Of a stretch of DNA of 64,000 nt, positions 54,327-63,555 are shown in pieces. Position 1 is the first letter of the stretch. Every line of letters begins with the position of its first letter. This stretch comes from JAAYAY01 sp963674575 (GTDB taxonomy: Bacteria > Planctomycetota > Planctomycetia > Pirellulales > Thermoguttaceae), in NCBI GenBank assembly GCA_963674575.2, contig CAXXQT010000001.1, positions 1,054,001-1,118,000 of the forward strand. Direction: 5' to 3'. Below the pieces are notes generated by a model. It worked only from the letters and a program-made list of their open reading frames with translations, did no database searches and was not told the DNA's origin. A program made the position numbers and the translations under genes.

Positions 54327-56615
54327 TCAAGCGGGCTTCTGGTCGGGGTACTTGATGCGACCGTGATAGTTGGCGATCAGCGATTTGATCATGCTGTCTT
54401 CCACGGTGCGGAGTTCGCGAAGGGTCAACCCGCTCTCGTCGAACTGGCCGTCTTCCAGCTTGCGTTCGGCAATCTCCCGGACCAGCGCTTCGATCCGCGC
54501 CGGGCCCGGTTCCACGAGCGAGCGGCACGCGCTTTCCGCCGCGTCCGCCAGCATGAGCACGGCCGTCTCCTTGATCTGGGGCTTCGGCCCCGGATACCGA
54601 AACGACGATTCCTCCACCTCGCCTCCGTCCGGATCGTTTTGCTTCTGCTCGCTGGCCCGGCCGTAGAAGTACTCCACCAGGGTGGTCCCATGGTGCTGTT
54701 CGATGAAGTCAATGATCGGGCCCGGCAACTTGTGCTGCCTTGCCAGGTCCGCCCCGTCCTTGATGTGAGCCACGATCACCAGCGTGCTCATCTGGGGCAC
54801 GAGCGATTCGTGGCGGTTCTCGTTCGGCGGCTGGTTTTCGATGAAGTAATTCGGCTTGAGCATCTTCCCGATGTCGTGGAAGTACGCCCCCACGCGCGCC
54901 AGAAGCCCTCGGGCGCCGATCGCGTCCGCCGCCGCCTCGGCCATCGCCCCAACCGTGATCGAATGGTTGTAGGTGCTCGGCGCGCGGCGCACCAGTTCCT
55001 GGAGCAACGGGTGGGACACGTCCCCGAGATGGAGCAGGCTCATGTCGGTCAACACGCCGAACAGTCTCTCGACGAAGGGCAACAGGCCGTGCATGACGAA
55101 CCCGGCGGCCACGGTCCATAACGTGTTCCGGCCGGCCACGGCGAGAAGGTCCATCGAGAAGGGTTGCGAGTTGAGGCGTCCCTCAACCAAAGTCAGCACG
55201 AATGCGGCGATGGCGGCGAACAAGCCGACAAAGATCAGCTTGCTGCGACTGCGAACGCGGTGAAGCTGCAGGACGGCCACCGCCGTCACGCCCCACAGAA
55301 TGCAGAGCGAGTTGACGCCCACTCCCGTCCCCATCACGACCACCAACGCGGCCGTTCCCGCCGCGAGGAGCGCCATTTGCCGATCGAAGGCGATGGCGAG
55401 GATCTGTCCGAACAGGAGGATTGGGATCAACTCGGCACGCCAGGCGTCATTCGAGGCCCAGACGGCGGAGCCTACCGCGATCACCAGAAGGGCGGCTACG
55501 AGCGAAAGCTGGCGAAGATTGGCCATGAGGACGGGCTGACGCGTGGTCAGATAGGAGCCCCAAAGGGCCAGCATGGCTCCGAACAGGATCAAGGCCGCGA
55601 GCGTGCGAGATAGCTTGCGGTGCAGCAGCCGGTCCTGGTTGACGGCCTGGTGCTCCTTGGCCAGAAGGGCGAGGTGCTCGCTTTCCAGCACGGTTCCCGC
55701 GGCAACAAGCCGATCTCCCGGCGCATATTCGATTCTGGCCGGGCGAACCTCGGCAACCGCCTTGTCCAGAGCGGCTTTCGTCGCTCCTTCATCCAGAACG
55801 AGCGTGTCGGGCAGGTTCGCATAAACCCACGCGAACACATAGTCCGTCACCCCCGACAACTCCTGCTGCCCCAAATGGTGTTCGAGTCGTTGACGCAGCA
55901 AGGTGGCGCTGCCGATCAGGACATCGCCGATGCTCACACGAGTGCCCTCCGGGTCCTCGTCCGATTGCCGAACGACGATTTGGTCCCGGTTTCCCTCGCC
56001 AAACCTCTCTTCGGCTTCCTTCTTCTGGGCGAGCGATCGCAGCAGGCCGTTCGCGTCGTATTCCTGGAGGGCCGTGCTAACCGCCTCGGTAAATCGCTGA
56101 AGATCGTCGTCGCCCGCAAGCATCTTGCGGAATGTGTCGAAGCCGTCGCGAAGTTCCTTCTCGCCGGGCGTCCTGTCCGGCGTGGCCGGTATGAAAGCCT
56201 TCCATGCGTCCGGGTGGGGCATTTCGTCATAAGACGGCGCCGCCAGGAGTTCCAACACGGTGTTTCGCAACGTCTCTTCCAGACGATTGAGCGGCTCCCG
56301 ATCTCGCACGAAAACGTAGGGAACCTGCCAGCGGGCACGATCCTGCAAGGATTGCGTTTCCGCCGAGTCTTCCACCTGGAACGCCACACGTGCCGTCAGG
56401 TCCCAATTGGGACAGTCCCCCGAACGAAAGGAAAAGGGCTGATTCCAGGCGCGGACCACCACGCAGAGCAGGAGTGCCGTGGCCGCTGCCAGCCCGACGC
56501 GTATCAAGACTTCGGGACGGCGCAGGTTCGCAAGCAGTCGCTCCCAGTGGTTTGGCGGGAGTTCGAGCGCCGCGACACGATCCAAGCGTTTTCGTTTCTT
56601 GCCGCCTGTGGCCAT
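54327..56615 (-). CDS. 7TM-HD phosphohydrolase (PgpH-like)
   Basis: A 762-residue protein. A first membrane segment near residue 35 is followed by an extracytoplasmic 7TMR-HDED domain, about seven membrane segments (residues about 320-500), then an HD domain with TYNHSITVGAM, AYFHDIGKMLKPNYF and LVIVAHIKDGADLA. Relatives hydrolyse c-di-AMP. It is encoded between phoH and ybeY, the usual order. Confidence 0.92.
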   Translation of the reverse strand: MATGGKKRKRLDRVAALELPPNHWERLLANLRRPEVLIRVGLAAATALLLCVVVRAWNQPFSFRSGDCPNWDLTARVAFQVEDSAETQSLQDRARWQVPYVFVRDREPLNRLEETLRNTVLELLAAPSYDEMPHPDAWKAFIPATPDRTPGEKELRDGFDTFRKMLAGDDDLQRFTEAVSTALQEYDANGLLRSLAQKKEAEERFGEGNRDQIVVRQSDEDPEGTRVSIGDVLIGSATLLRQRLEHHLGQQELSGVTDYVFAWVYANLPDTLVLDEGATKAALDKAVAEVRPARIEYAPGDRLVAAGTVLESEHLALLAKEHQAVNQDRLLHRKLSRTLAALILFGAMLALWGSYLTTRQPVLMANLRQLSLVAALLVIAVGSAVWASNDAWRAELIPILLFGQILAIAFDRQMALLAAGTAALVVVMGTGVGVNSLCILWGVTAVAVLQLHRVRSRSKLIFVGLFAAIAAFVLTLVEGRLNSQPFSMDLLAVAGRNTLWTVAAGFVMHGLLPFVERLFGVLTDMSLLHLGDVSHPLLQELVRRAPSTYNHSITVGAMAEAAADAIGARGLLARVGAYFHDIGKMLKPNYFIENQPPNENRHESLVPQMSTLVIVAHIKDGADLARQHKLPGPIIDFIEQHHGTTLVEYFYGRASEQKQNDPDGGEVEESSFRYPGPKPQIKETAVLMLADAAESACRSLVEPGPARIEALVREIAERKLEDGQFDESGLTLRELRTVEDSMIKSLIANYHGRIKYPDQKPA

Positions 56616-56639
56616 GACTCAACTCGCTGCGAGCGCCAC

Positions 56640-57632
56640 TCACTTCCCCGATCGGGACGAATGCTTGTGCGGGACGGGCCCTCGGGGCGCGGGCCGCCGA
56701 CCGGCTCCTCGCTCGTAGGCGTCCACGATTTCCTGGACCAGCCGATGCCGGACGATGTCCGTCCGTGTCAATCTCACCGATTCGATCCCTTTGATTCCGC
56801 GAAGCCGTTCCAGGGCATCGGTCAGACCGCTCCGCGTTTCGCGGGGCAGGTCCACTTGCGTCGTATCGCCGGAAACAACAATCTTCGACCCGGCTCCCAT
56901 CCGCGTCAGAAACATCTTCATCTGGGCGACCGTTGTGTTTTGTGCCTCGTCCAGAATGATGAACGCGTCGTTGAGCGTCCTCCCTCGCATATAAGCCAGA
57001 GGGATCACCTCAATGACGTCTTCCTCCATGTAGCGGCGGATCATGTCGTGTTCCATCATTTCCCGAAGTGCGTCAAACAAGGGACGCAGGTAGGGATTGA
57101 TCTTGGCCTGGAGATCACCCGGCAGGAATCCCAGGCTCTCTCCCGCCTCGACGGCCGGACGGACCAAGACGATCTTCCGGATCCGCTCCATCTTCAAATC
57201 GCCCGCGGCGGCAGCAACGGCCAGGTAGGTCTTGCCCGTGCCGGCCGGACCAACACAGAACACGAGGTTGTTTTCGCGAATCGCGTCCAAGTAGCGGGCC
57301 TGACCCGGGGTCCGGGGACGCACCATGCGCCCGTTGTAGACCTCGATGGGGCGACCTGCCGCCACCGGATCGCCCGACGCCAATTCGGCCAGGGCACGAC
57401 GCACATCGTCGCCATCCAATGCCCCGTCCCGTCGAGCCTGGGCGTTCAAACGCTCTAGAAGCTTCGTGGCCTGCGCCACGGCCTGGGATTCGCCCTCGAC
57501 CGTAACTCGCCCATCGTGGGCGTGGATGCTCACCCCAAGCGTCTCGCGAATGGCACGCATGTGCTGGTCGCGAGCCCCGAAAAGGGCTAGCAATGTGTCG
57601 GTGCTGACAACGGATATGGTCGCTTCACTCAT
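56640..57632 (-). CDS. phoH: PhoH family ATPase
   Basis: A 330-residue protein with an N-terminal KH-like part and the ATPase GPAGTGKTYLA (Walker A), IILDEAQNTT (Walker B) and VVSGDTTQVDLP. PhoH proteins bind RNA and are linked with YbeY in RNA processing. It heads the conserved run. Confidence 0.93.
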   Translation of the reverse strand: MSEATISVVSTDTLLALFGARDQHMRAIRETLGVSIHAHDGRVTVEGESQAVAQATKLLERLNAQARRDGALDGDDVRRALAELASGDPVAAGRPIEVYNGRMVRPRTPGQARYLDAIRENNLVFCVGPAGTGKTYLAVAAAAGDLKMERIRKIVLVRPAVEAGESLGFLPGDLQAKINPYLRPLFDALREMMEHDMIRRYMEEDVIEVIPLAYMRGRTLNDAFIILDEAQNTTVAQMKMFLTRMGAGSKIVVSGDTTQVDLPRETRSGLTDALERLRGIKGIESVRLTRTDIVRHRLVQEIVDAYERGAGRRPAPRGPVPHKHSSRSGK

Positions 57633-57649
57633 GATCTAAAAGCAAACGT

Positions 57650-57675
57650 GGCGTCCGTTCCCAGGAACGAACGCC
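57650..57675. promoter_or_regulatory. Palindrome just upstream of phoH
   Basis: GGCGTCCGTTCC/GGAACGAACGCC is a near-perfect 26-base palindrome (one mismatched pair) 18 bases before the phoH start. It could be an operator or a 5' UTR hairpin. The rest of the 57676-57923 spacer shows no gene. Confidence 0.4.
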
Positions 57676-57923
57676 TGATGGGTCACACAATCTCTTCCAA
57701 CATTCTACAATATTCGTGCCGGAGTCCACGCCCCCGGGACCAACGGGAAGGAATTCACCACCAGTCAGGGGGAGAGAATAGAGGGGTGGTATGGAATGGG
57801 CTGATCTCAACCGGGCAGACATCGCGATCGCCAGCGGTCTTCTCCGCGAGAGTCCCCGAAACGCGCGTAGCTCGTCGGCGGGCAAGGAAAAGACAGAATC
57901 GACACCGACTCGGTTCGGCAAAG

Positions 57924-58265
57924 CTAGCCAAAATCTCCCACTCCGCCAATGTAGTGGTGACAATAGGGGCAGATGTGAGTTTCGGCTTCGATCTCGCGCT
58001 CGCAGCTCATGCAACGGCGCATCTCCACTTTCGAAGTCTTCTCCTCGCCATCATCATTCCCAGCGCTTTTGGGGCCAACAACCTGGGACTTGGACGGATC
58101 ATAGGGGCCGATGACCTGAAGGATGCTGCTCTCGTCGATTGGGTCCGTTTGGAGCTCCGGAACCGAGACCCTGGCTTTGCAGGTAGGACAGAGGCCTGTC
58201 TTTCCTGCGAGCGAGTCCTTGACCCGAAGTGTGTGCCCGTTGGGACAGGTCACTTTGATTGCCAT
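57924..58265 (-). CDS. Small double zinc-ribbon protein
   Basis: A 113-residue protein with a GGGAGGGAG ribosome site. MAIKVTCPNGHTLRVKDSLAGKTGLCPTC forms a first knuckle (CPNGH/CPTC), and RRCMSCEREIEAETHICPYC a second with two CxxC pairs. The LRVKDSLAGKTGLCPTC segment recurs in planctomycete zinc-ribbon proteins. Role unknown. It lies downstream of cdsA on the same strand. Confidence 0.75.
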   Translation of the reverse strand: MAIKVTCPNGHTLRVKDSLAGKTGLCPTCKARVSVPELQTDPIDESSILQVIGPYDPSKSQVVGPKSAGNDDGEEKTSKVEMRRCMSCEREIEAETHICPYCHHYIGGVGDFG

Positions 58266-58412
58266 TGACTCTCCCTCCCAAGTATCAGGCAGTATTCGAT
58301 CTCACGCCTTGAAACGCGAGTTCCCTGAACTTCCCCTCCCTAGCTCTATCATAATGCGTGAGGATTTCCGAGAAAACCTTTCTCCCGACGAATCCGCTGT
58401 CAGGTCTTCTGG

Positions 58413-59321
58413 CTATCCCACAAACCCGAAGGCCCAGAAGGCATAAGCCACAGGAGCTGCCAGGAGCAGTGAATCGAGGATATCGAGGACCCCTCCAAAG
58501 CCGGGGACCCATCGGCTCGAATCCTTCTGCTTCACATCACGTTTGATCAAGGATTCCGCCAAATCGCCAATCATGCCGCTCAAGCACACGGCCACGCCGA
58601 ACGTCGCCCATCCCCACCAAGTTGTGGGGTTGGCGTCCTCGTTCATGATCGGCACGAGCCATAAAAAGGTGGCCGCCGACGCGCCCACCGAGAAAATGAC
58701 GGCTCCCACCGCTCCCTCAATGGTCTTTCCTGGGCTCAAGCCCGGGGCCATCTTGTTTCGTCCGATAAGCCGCCCCACCGTGTAAGCTCCAATATCGCCC
58801 ATCTTGGTGACGATGACCAAGGAGGCCAGTGCGGCGATTCCCCACGACATCCGCAACTGGATGAGAAAGGTCAGAAGCACTCCCAGGTAAACCACGGCAA
58901 AGACCGCAGCAGCAACATTGATTGTCACGCCTCCCGGACGCTCGTAGCGTCGCATCTCGGCCAGGAGAATCAGCATCACCCCGGCCGCCAGCGCCAGGAG
59001 GATCCAGTTGCTGGTCGAGGCAGGATAGTTGACGGAGAAATATCCCGACATCTCCGGGCTCTTGTCGAGGAGATCGAAGTACAGGGCCGATCCCCAGGCC
59101 ACGGAAATGACCAGCAGGTTGCTCACATGCACGGTCCATCGTATGGGACGAATCCCGCCGACCTGAGCCAAATCCAACACTTCCCCCGTGGCCATCCACA
59201 GCCCCACCACGAGAAGCGGAAAAAGGCACATGCCGTTCAGCGGAGAGATATGATCAAGCCAACAGAGGCCGATCAGGACCGCCACAATCAGGATTCCCAA
59301 ACCAAGTCGCCAACGTAGCAT
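58413..59321 (-). CDS. cdsA: Phosphatidate cytidylyltransferase
   Basis: A 302-residue membrane protein with about seven hydrophobic segments. YTVGRLIGRNKMAPGLSPGKT and the end GDLAESLIKRDVKQKDSS...PGFGGVLDILDSLL carry the CDP-alcohol signature; the usual PGHGG and DR are PGFGG and DI. It makes CDP-diacylglycerol for phospholipids. It follows uppS by 38 bases, the common pairing. Confidence 0.9.
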   Translation of the reverse strand: MLRWRLGLGILIVAVLIGLCWLDHISPLNGMCLFPLLVVGLWMATGEVLDLAQVGGIRPIRWTVHVSNLLVISVAWGSALYFDLLDKSPEMSGYFSVNYPASTSNWILLALAAGVMLILLAEMRRYERPGGVTINVAAAVFAVVYLGVLLTFLIQLRMSWGIAALASLVIVTKMGDIGAYTVGRLIGRNKMAPGLSPGKTIEGAVGAVIFSVGASAATFLWLVPIMNEDANPTTWWGWATFGVAVCLSGMIGDLAESLIKRDVKQKDSSRWVPGFGGVLDILDSLLLAAPVAYAFWAFGFVG

Positions 59322-59359
59322 AGAATCAGCAAACCTCTCCGGCTGCCGCAGGCAGGCCT

Positions 59360-60112
59360 CTACTTCAAACCACCAAAACGACGATCGCGCGAGGCGTAAT
59401 CGCGAATCGCCTGATGCAAGTGGGCTTCATCAAACTCAGGCCAGAAGGTCTCGGTCACCCACAGTTCCGCATAGCTGATCTGCCAAAGCAGGAAGTTGCT
59501 GACCCGCATCTCTCCCGCCGTACGAATCATCAGATCGGGATCCGGCATTCCACGCGTGTAGAGCCGCGATTCGATGGTTTCTTCGTTAATCGCATCGGGA
59601 GCCAGGCGGTGTTCCATCACATCGCTTGCGATCTGCTTGACGGCATCCACAAGTTCCGCCCGTGCCCCGTAGTTGATGGCCAGGCAAAGTCGCAAGCCGC
59701 TGTTCGCCTGGCTCATCTGGACGGTTTTGTCCATCTCTCGCAAGGCTGCCTCCGCAAGCCCCTCCCGGCGACCGATCACGCAGGCACGGATGTTCTGCTC
59801 GAGGATCGTCGTCCGCTCCTCGATCATGTACTGCTCGAGCAAGCGCATCAGGAAATCGAGCTCTCCCTGGGGACGCTTCCAGTTCTCACTCGACAGGCAG
59901 TAGAGGGTGAGCTGTTCGATTCCGAGCCGGGCGCACTCTTCCACGGTGCGTCGAACACTTGCGACCCCTCTACGGTGCCCCTCAATTCGAGGCAGCCCCT
60001 GCGCCTGAGCCCAGCGTCCGTTTCCGTCCATAATGACGGCAATATGCCGCGGTCGGCGTTCTTTTGGAACGTCGAGTAGCTCGGTCGGGTGGGTTGTTGT
60101 TGATTCAGCCAT
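59360..60112 (-). CDS. uppS: Isoprenyl transferase (undecaprenyl diphosphate synthase)
   Basis: A 250-residue protein. HIAVIMDGNGRWA with catalytic Asp29, GHRRG, LTLYCLSSENWKRP and the closing DLMIRTAGEMRVSNFLLWQ are the family marks. It builds the C55 lipid carrier for cell-wall and polysaccharide synthesis. It is transcribed into cdsA. Confidence 0.95.
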   Translation of the reverse strand: MAESTTTHPTELLDVPKERRPRHIAVIMDGNGRWAQAQGLPRIEGHRRGVASVRRTVEECARLGIEQLTLYCLSSENWKRPQGELDFLMRLLEQYMIEERTTILEQNIRACVIGRREGLAEAALREMDKTVQMSQANSGLRLCLAINYGARAELVDAVKQIASDVMEHRLAPDAINEETIESRLYTRGMPDPDLMIRTAGEMRVSNFLLWQISYAELWVTETFWPEFDEAHLHQAIRDYASRDRRFGGLK

Positions 60113-60233
60113 ATTTGAGTCCCACCGGGAAGGCGGACGAAAACTCGCTCCTCACAGATATTTAACCCCCCGCGATGGGCATCGTCAAGAATCGTAGGCC
60201 GGAAGGGCCCGCTAGACGAGTGCCCCCGCTCAA

Positions 60234-60734
60234 TCATCCCTCGGCATATTGGCGGCAGTATTCGTACAGGGCCATGGCGGTCGCGGTGGCTGCGTTGTGG
60301 CTATAAGGCAACCCGTACACGGGGATCTCCACGACTCGATGGAGCAGACGGAGTACCTCCGGGTCGATCCCCGTACGCTCGTTTCCAATGACGAGAACGG
60401 TCTTCCTCTCGAAGGGAAAGGTATACAACGACTCGGAACCGCTCGTCTGCTCCAACCCCACGAGTTGGTAGCCTTCCCCTGCGAGCCGCCGAAGCACAGG
60501 GGCGAGGGTCCGATGAATCTCGATGTCCAGCGTTTCGCAGCTGTCTCGTGCGATTTTCGAGACCACCTTGGCCGTGCCGCAACATATCAACTTCTGAACG
60601 CCGCAACAGCCGGCTGCTCGTGCGATTCGCGACAGGTTGACGTTGCTCCGCATGGGTGGACAGGCAACGATCAGGCCACGGGGCCGATTCAACTCGGACG
60701 GGGACTCGTGGCGTTTCTGAACGAACTCGTTCAT
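60234..60734 (-). CDS. SpoU/TrmH-family RNA 2'-O-methyltransferase
   Basis: A 166-residue protein from ATG 60734 (MNEFVQKRHESPSELN). PPMRSNVNLSRIARAAGC, VLVIGNERTGIDPEVL and SHNAATATAMALYEY are the three SpoU motifs that form the knotted SAM site. Without an N-terminal L30-like domain it resembles TrmL/TrmH-type tRNA enzymes. The target is unknown. Confidence 0.9.
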   Translation of the reverse strand: MNEFVQKRHESPSELNRPRGLIVACPPMRSNVNLSRIARAAGCCGVQKLICCGTAKVVSKIARDSCETLDIEIHRTLAPVLRRLAGEGYQLVGLEQTSGSESLYTFPFERKTVLVIGNERTGIDPEVLRLLHRVVEIPVYGLPYSHNAATATAMALYEYCRQYAEG

Positions 60735-60910
60735 TCCAAACAGGCAGGCCAAGGGGCGTGGAAAGCGGATCTCTCAGCAGGACAATACGATGGCGCCAGG
60801 CACGAATGAAGCAGTCTAGCAGGGAACAGGCCGGATTAGAAGAAACGTAACACTTCAGCCAAGTGAAGTAGCCGCGTGTTTCACTTCTTCAGATGGCTGA
60901 GTAGATTCGA

Positions 60911-60964
60911 AAAAACAAGGCCGGGCCCCCACCGAGAGAATGGCTATCCGGTGGGACCCGGCCT
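60911..60964 (-). terminator. Strong intrinsic terminator facing the minus strand
   Basis: Read on the minus strand, AGGCCGGGTCCCACC (about 60950-60964) pairs with 60918-60933 around a 14-base loop and is followed by TTGTTTTTT. It would stop a minus-strand transcript coming from 61000-61260, since trmH-like starts only at 60734. Confidence 0.65.
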
Positions 60965-61254
60965 ATGTAGCGATTTCTGGAGAAAACGCTACGGTACCTG
61001 TTCGGATCGTTCGGTCAGCTCCCTTCCAGGGGCCCCAAACCGGTCGTGTATGGAACGTGCTCCTCTTGGAATCTGCACGGGTAGCGTCTCGACCAAAGGA
61101 CGTTTCGCCTGGCGCAGGTCTCTTGGGGTGCGAATCGAAGTCGTGAAAAGTCAGGAAAAGTCCGGAGTCGTGTGCTCGCCAATCGTCAGGAGCACGCGGA
61201 ACGCCAAGCGGCAGATGAGGAGAAACTGGTTGGTGGTGCTTGACGTTGAACCTC
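60911..61254 (-). ncRNA. Candidate small transcript (ncRNA or short ORF)
   Basis: A TAGAAT box (61262-61267 on the minus strand) and the terminator at 60911-60964 delimit about 340 bases. Inside are small hairpins GTGCTC/GAGCAC (about 61171-61192) and GTAGCG/CGCTAC (about 60966-60993). A 107-codon frame from a TTG at 61286 to a TAG at 60963 spans it, with no ribosome site and no family resemblance. The -10 box lies inside an inverted repeat, CTTGATT/AATCAAG (61258-61264 and 61281-61287). No known RNA family is recognised. Confidence 0.3.
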
Positions 61255-61353
61255 CAACTTGATTCTACCCTAAACGCCAAAATCAAGAAAGGCGATTTGG
61301 CACCAAATTAGCGAGTCTTCATGGTCCCAAACGCGTCCCGGCAGTCATGAAAC

Positions 61354-61383
61354 TTGACCCCACCCGAACAGCATCGCTACACT
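61354..61383 (+). promoter_or_regulatory. Promoter of the 61442 gene
   Basis: TTGACC at 61354-61359 and TACACT at 61378-61383 with 18-base spacing, 58 bases before the start codon. This is among the best promoter matches in the window. Confidence 0.55.
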
Positions 61384-61441
61384 ACCCCGAGTGAGTGGTG
61401 AACCTGTCCCTTTTTCAGCAGTCGAACACAAGGAAAGAACC

Positions 61442-62395
61442 ATGAGCCACGACGAACCAGCGGCAACGTCCTCTTCCGAGGCTGCTTCCGGCGACAGGCG
61501 AGCCTTTCTTCGCGCGGCCGGAGCGACGCCGGCCCTGGCCGTTTCAGGATTGGGAACGGTGGCCGCTGCCAGCGAACCAGCGGCGACAACACTGCCGCAG
61601 ATCCAACTTGGGCCTCATCGTGTTTCCCGCCTGGTCTGCGGCGCCAACCCGTTCAACGGCGGCTCCCATCTCTCCACCTTCGTCAACCGGCAGATGAAGG
61701 AGTATTACACGCCCGAGCAGATCTTCAAAACGCTCCGCCGTTGCGAGGAGGTGGGAATCAACTGCTGGCAGTCGAGCGGGGCAAACGTGGAACTCTACGA
61801 CCGCTATCGCCAGGAGGGCCTCAAGATGCACTACCTCTCGATCGAGGCCCAGCGGGACGACGACTCGAACCTGAAGCGGCTCGTCGAGGTCGGCGCGATC
61901 GGCTGTGCCCACCATGGCGAAGTGACCGACCGACTGTTCAAAACCGGCCGAATCGACCAGGTCCACGATTTTCTGAAGAAGATCCGCGATCACGGGCTGC
62001 TCGTGGGTGTGTCAACGCACATGCCCGACGTGGTCGACACGATCGAATCGAAGGGCTGGGATCTCGACTACTACATGACCTGCGTCTACGAGCGGCACCG
62101 CAGCGCCGAGGACCTGGAAGCCCTCCTGGGCCAGGCCCCGATCCCGGTCGGCGAGGTCTACCTGCCCAAGGATCCGCCGCGGATGTTCAAAGCGATCCAG
62201 GCGACCAAGAGGCCCTGCCTGGCCTTCAAGATCCTGGCGGCCGGACGTCTCTCCGATCGCCGCCACTGGGTGGAGCAGGCCTTCCGCGACACCTACGCCT
62301 CGATCAAGCCCACCGACGGTGCGATCATCGGCATCTACGACAAGTACGACGACCAGCCCGCCGACTGCGCCGCCATGTGCCGGAAGTACACGTAG
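61442..62395 (+). CDS. Tat-exported aldo/keto-reductase-like TIM barrel (paralogue)
   Basis: A 317-residue protein. GDRRAFLRAAGATPALAVSG is a Tat signal after an 18-residue lead. LGPHRVSRLVCGANPFNGG, MKEYYTPEQIF, GCAHHGEVTDRLF and SIKPTDGAIIGIYD align with the protein at 26787-27716. An AAGGAAAG ribosome site precedes the ATG. The sugar isomerase-like gene begins 18 bases later, so the two form an operon. The catalytic role is uncertain. Confidence 0.75.
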   Translation: MSHDEPAATSSSEAASGDRRAFLRAAGATPALAVSGLGTVAAASEPAATTLPQIQLGPHRVSRLVCGANPFNGGSHLSTFVNRQMKEYYTPEQIFKTLRRCEEVGINCWQSSGANVELYDRYRQEGLKMHYLSIEAQRDDDSNLKRLVEVGAIGCAHHGEVTDRLFKTGRIDQVHDFLKKIRDHGLLVGVSTHMPDVVDTIESKGWDLDYYMTCVYERHRSAEDLEALLGQAPIPVGEVYLPKDPPRMFKAIQATKRPCLAFKILAAGRLSDRRHWVEQAFRDTYASIKPTDGAIIGIYDKYDDQPADCAAMCRKYT

Positions 62396-62413
62396 CAAAG
62401 GGGGAGATTCGCG

Positions 62414-63259
62414 ATGATCGAGATCGGATTGCACACCGACAACTGGCGCACGCTCAGCGGCAGTTTTGAAATGGCCGCGGAATCGGCCGTCCGCCACGGC
62501 ATCGAGCATATCGAGTTTGCGGTGATTCAGGGCCAGTACTTCATCCAGGCGATGGGGTACGATCCTTCGGTGTCGCTTCAGGCCAATCCGAGGGCGTTGA
62601 AGCGATACTGCGACGAGCGGGGGCTGAAGATCTCGCAGATCGACGGATCGTTTCCGATGATGGGGCCCGACGGTTCGTCCTTTGGCGTGCAATACGTGCA
62701 GCAGTCGATCCGCTTCGCCGCAGAGATCGGATGCCCCATGGTCGACACCGTGGACGGCGCGTTCGAGATCCCCGGCTGCAGCAAGGAAGACGTCTTTCGG
62801 ATCACGTGCGACAACTACCGCCAGGTTCTGCCCTGGGCGGAAGACTATGGCGTGATCATCAACGTGGAACCTCACGGCCCCTACACGACCGACGCCGAAT
62901 TCATGGAACGCCTCTTCGAATACTTCGATTCGGAGTATCTGCGTTTCAATTTCGACACGGGCAACTCGTTCATTGCGGGGCTCGATCCGTTGGACTATCT
63001 GACCCGATTCCGCAAGTACCTGACCCACGCGCATATCAAGGACGTGAGCGAAGAACTGGCCGCGGCGCTGCGCGGTGAGGAAACGGGCATTGCGTGCAGC
63101 AACGTCCCGCTCGGAGGCGGAGTGAACGCCGCGAATATCGCCAAGTGCGTTGAATTCCTCAGAGCCACCGACTGGAGCGGGGTGATCTCGATCGAGTGTT
63201 TTGGTTCCGAGGAGAACATCGCGGCCAGCAAACGCTTCCTCGACGGGCTGATCGGGTGA
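62414..63259 (+). CDS. Cytoplasmic sugar phosphate isomerase/epimerase-like TIM barrel
   Basis: A 281-residue protein without a signal peptide, starting after a GGGGGAG ribosome site. YGVIINVEPHGPYTTD, RFNFDTGNSFIAG, LTHAHIKDV and GVISIECFGSEEN carry the Glu/Asp/His metal site of AP-endonuclease-2-like barrels. It probably converts a keto-sugar. It is co-transcribed with the exported barrel protein before it. Confidence 0.88.
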   Translation: MIEIGLHTDNWRTLSGSFEMAAESAVRHGIEHIEFAVIQGQYFIQAMGYDPSVSLQANPRALKRYCDERGLKISQIDGSFPMMGPDGSSFGVQYVQQSIRFAAEIGCPMVDTVDGAFEIPGCSKEDVFRITCDNYRQVLPWAEDYGVIINVEPHGPYTTDAEFMERLFEYFDSEYLRFNFDTGNSFIAGLDPLDYLTRFRKYLTHAHIKDVSEELAAALRGEETGIACSNVPLGGGVNAANIAKCVEFLRATDWSGVISIECFGSEENIAASKRFLDGLIG

Positions 63260-63353
63260 GCGGGCAGGCGGCACGAACCATACTGCCGTCGTAATCGGAA
63301 GTTTCGCTATCGGGTTCCTTCGCCACCGTGAGGCTGGCTCCGAGCGGCGTCCA

Positions 63354-63500
63354 CATGACCTTTCGTGATTCCCGGAGATGCGGCCCCGCTGGGCACTGCT
63401 TGCCCACCCGCCGGGAGCGCATTACTCTGAGATTCACGTGCTCTGCGGCGAGTGGGCGAGCAGTGGCACACGACTTCCTGGAATCGGGCAAGACCGTTTA
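63354..63500 (-). repeat. Two-armed palindromic element, copy 2 (inverted relative to 4431-4580)
   Basis: The left arm (63354-63425) matches the right arm of copy 1 in complement (GATTCCCGGA, GGCACTGCTTG.CCA). The right arm (63430-63500) matches its left arm (GATTCCAGGA, GTGTGCCACTGCT, CGCCGCAGA). The two copies therefore have the same structure in opposite orientation. It lies between the isomerase stop and the last gene. Confidence 0.75.
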
Positions 63501-63555
63501 GCATGCTATCCTTTCGAAAAGGGCTATTCTCACTCTTTCGAAGGGGTCAAACTCG

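Noticed and set aside
61140..61165. A plus-strand AGGAAAAGTCCGGAG resembling the start of RNase P RNA
   Set aside because: None of the other conserved RNase P blocks follow it, and the better promoter and terminator signals lie on the other strand.
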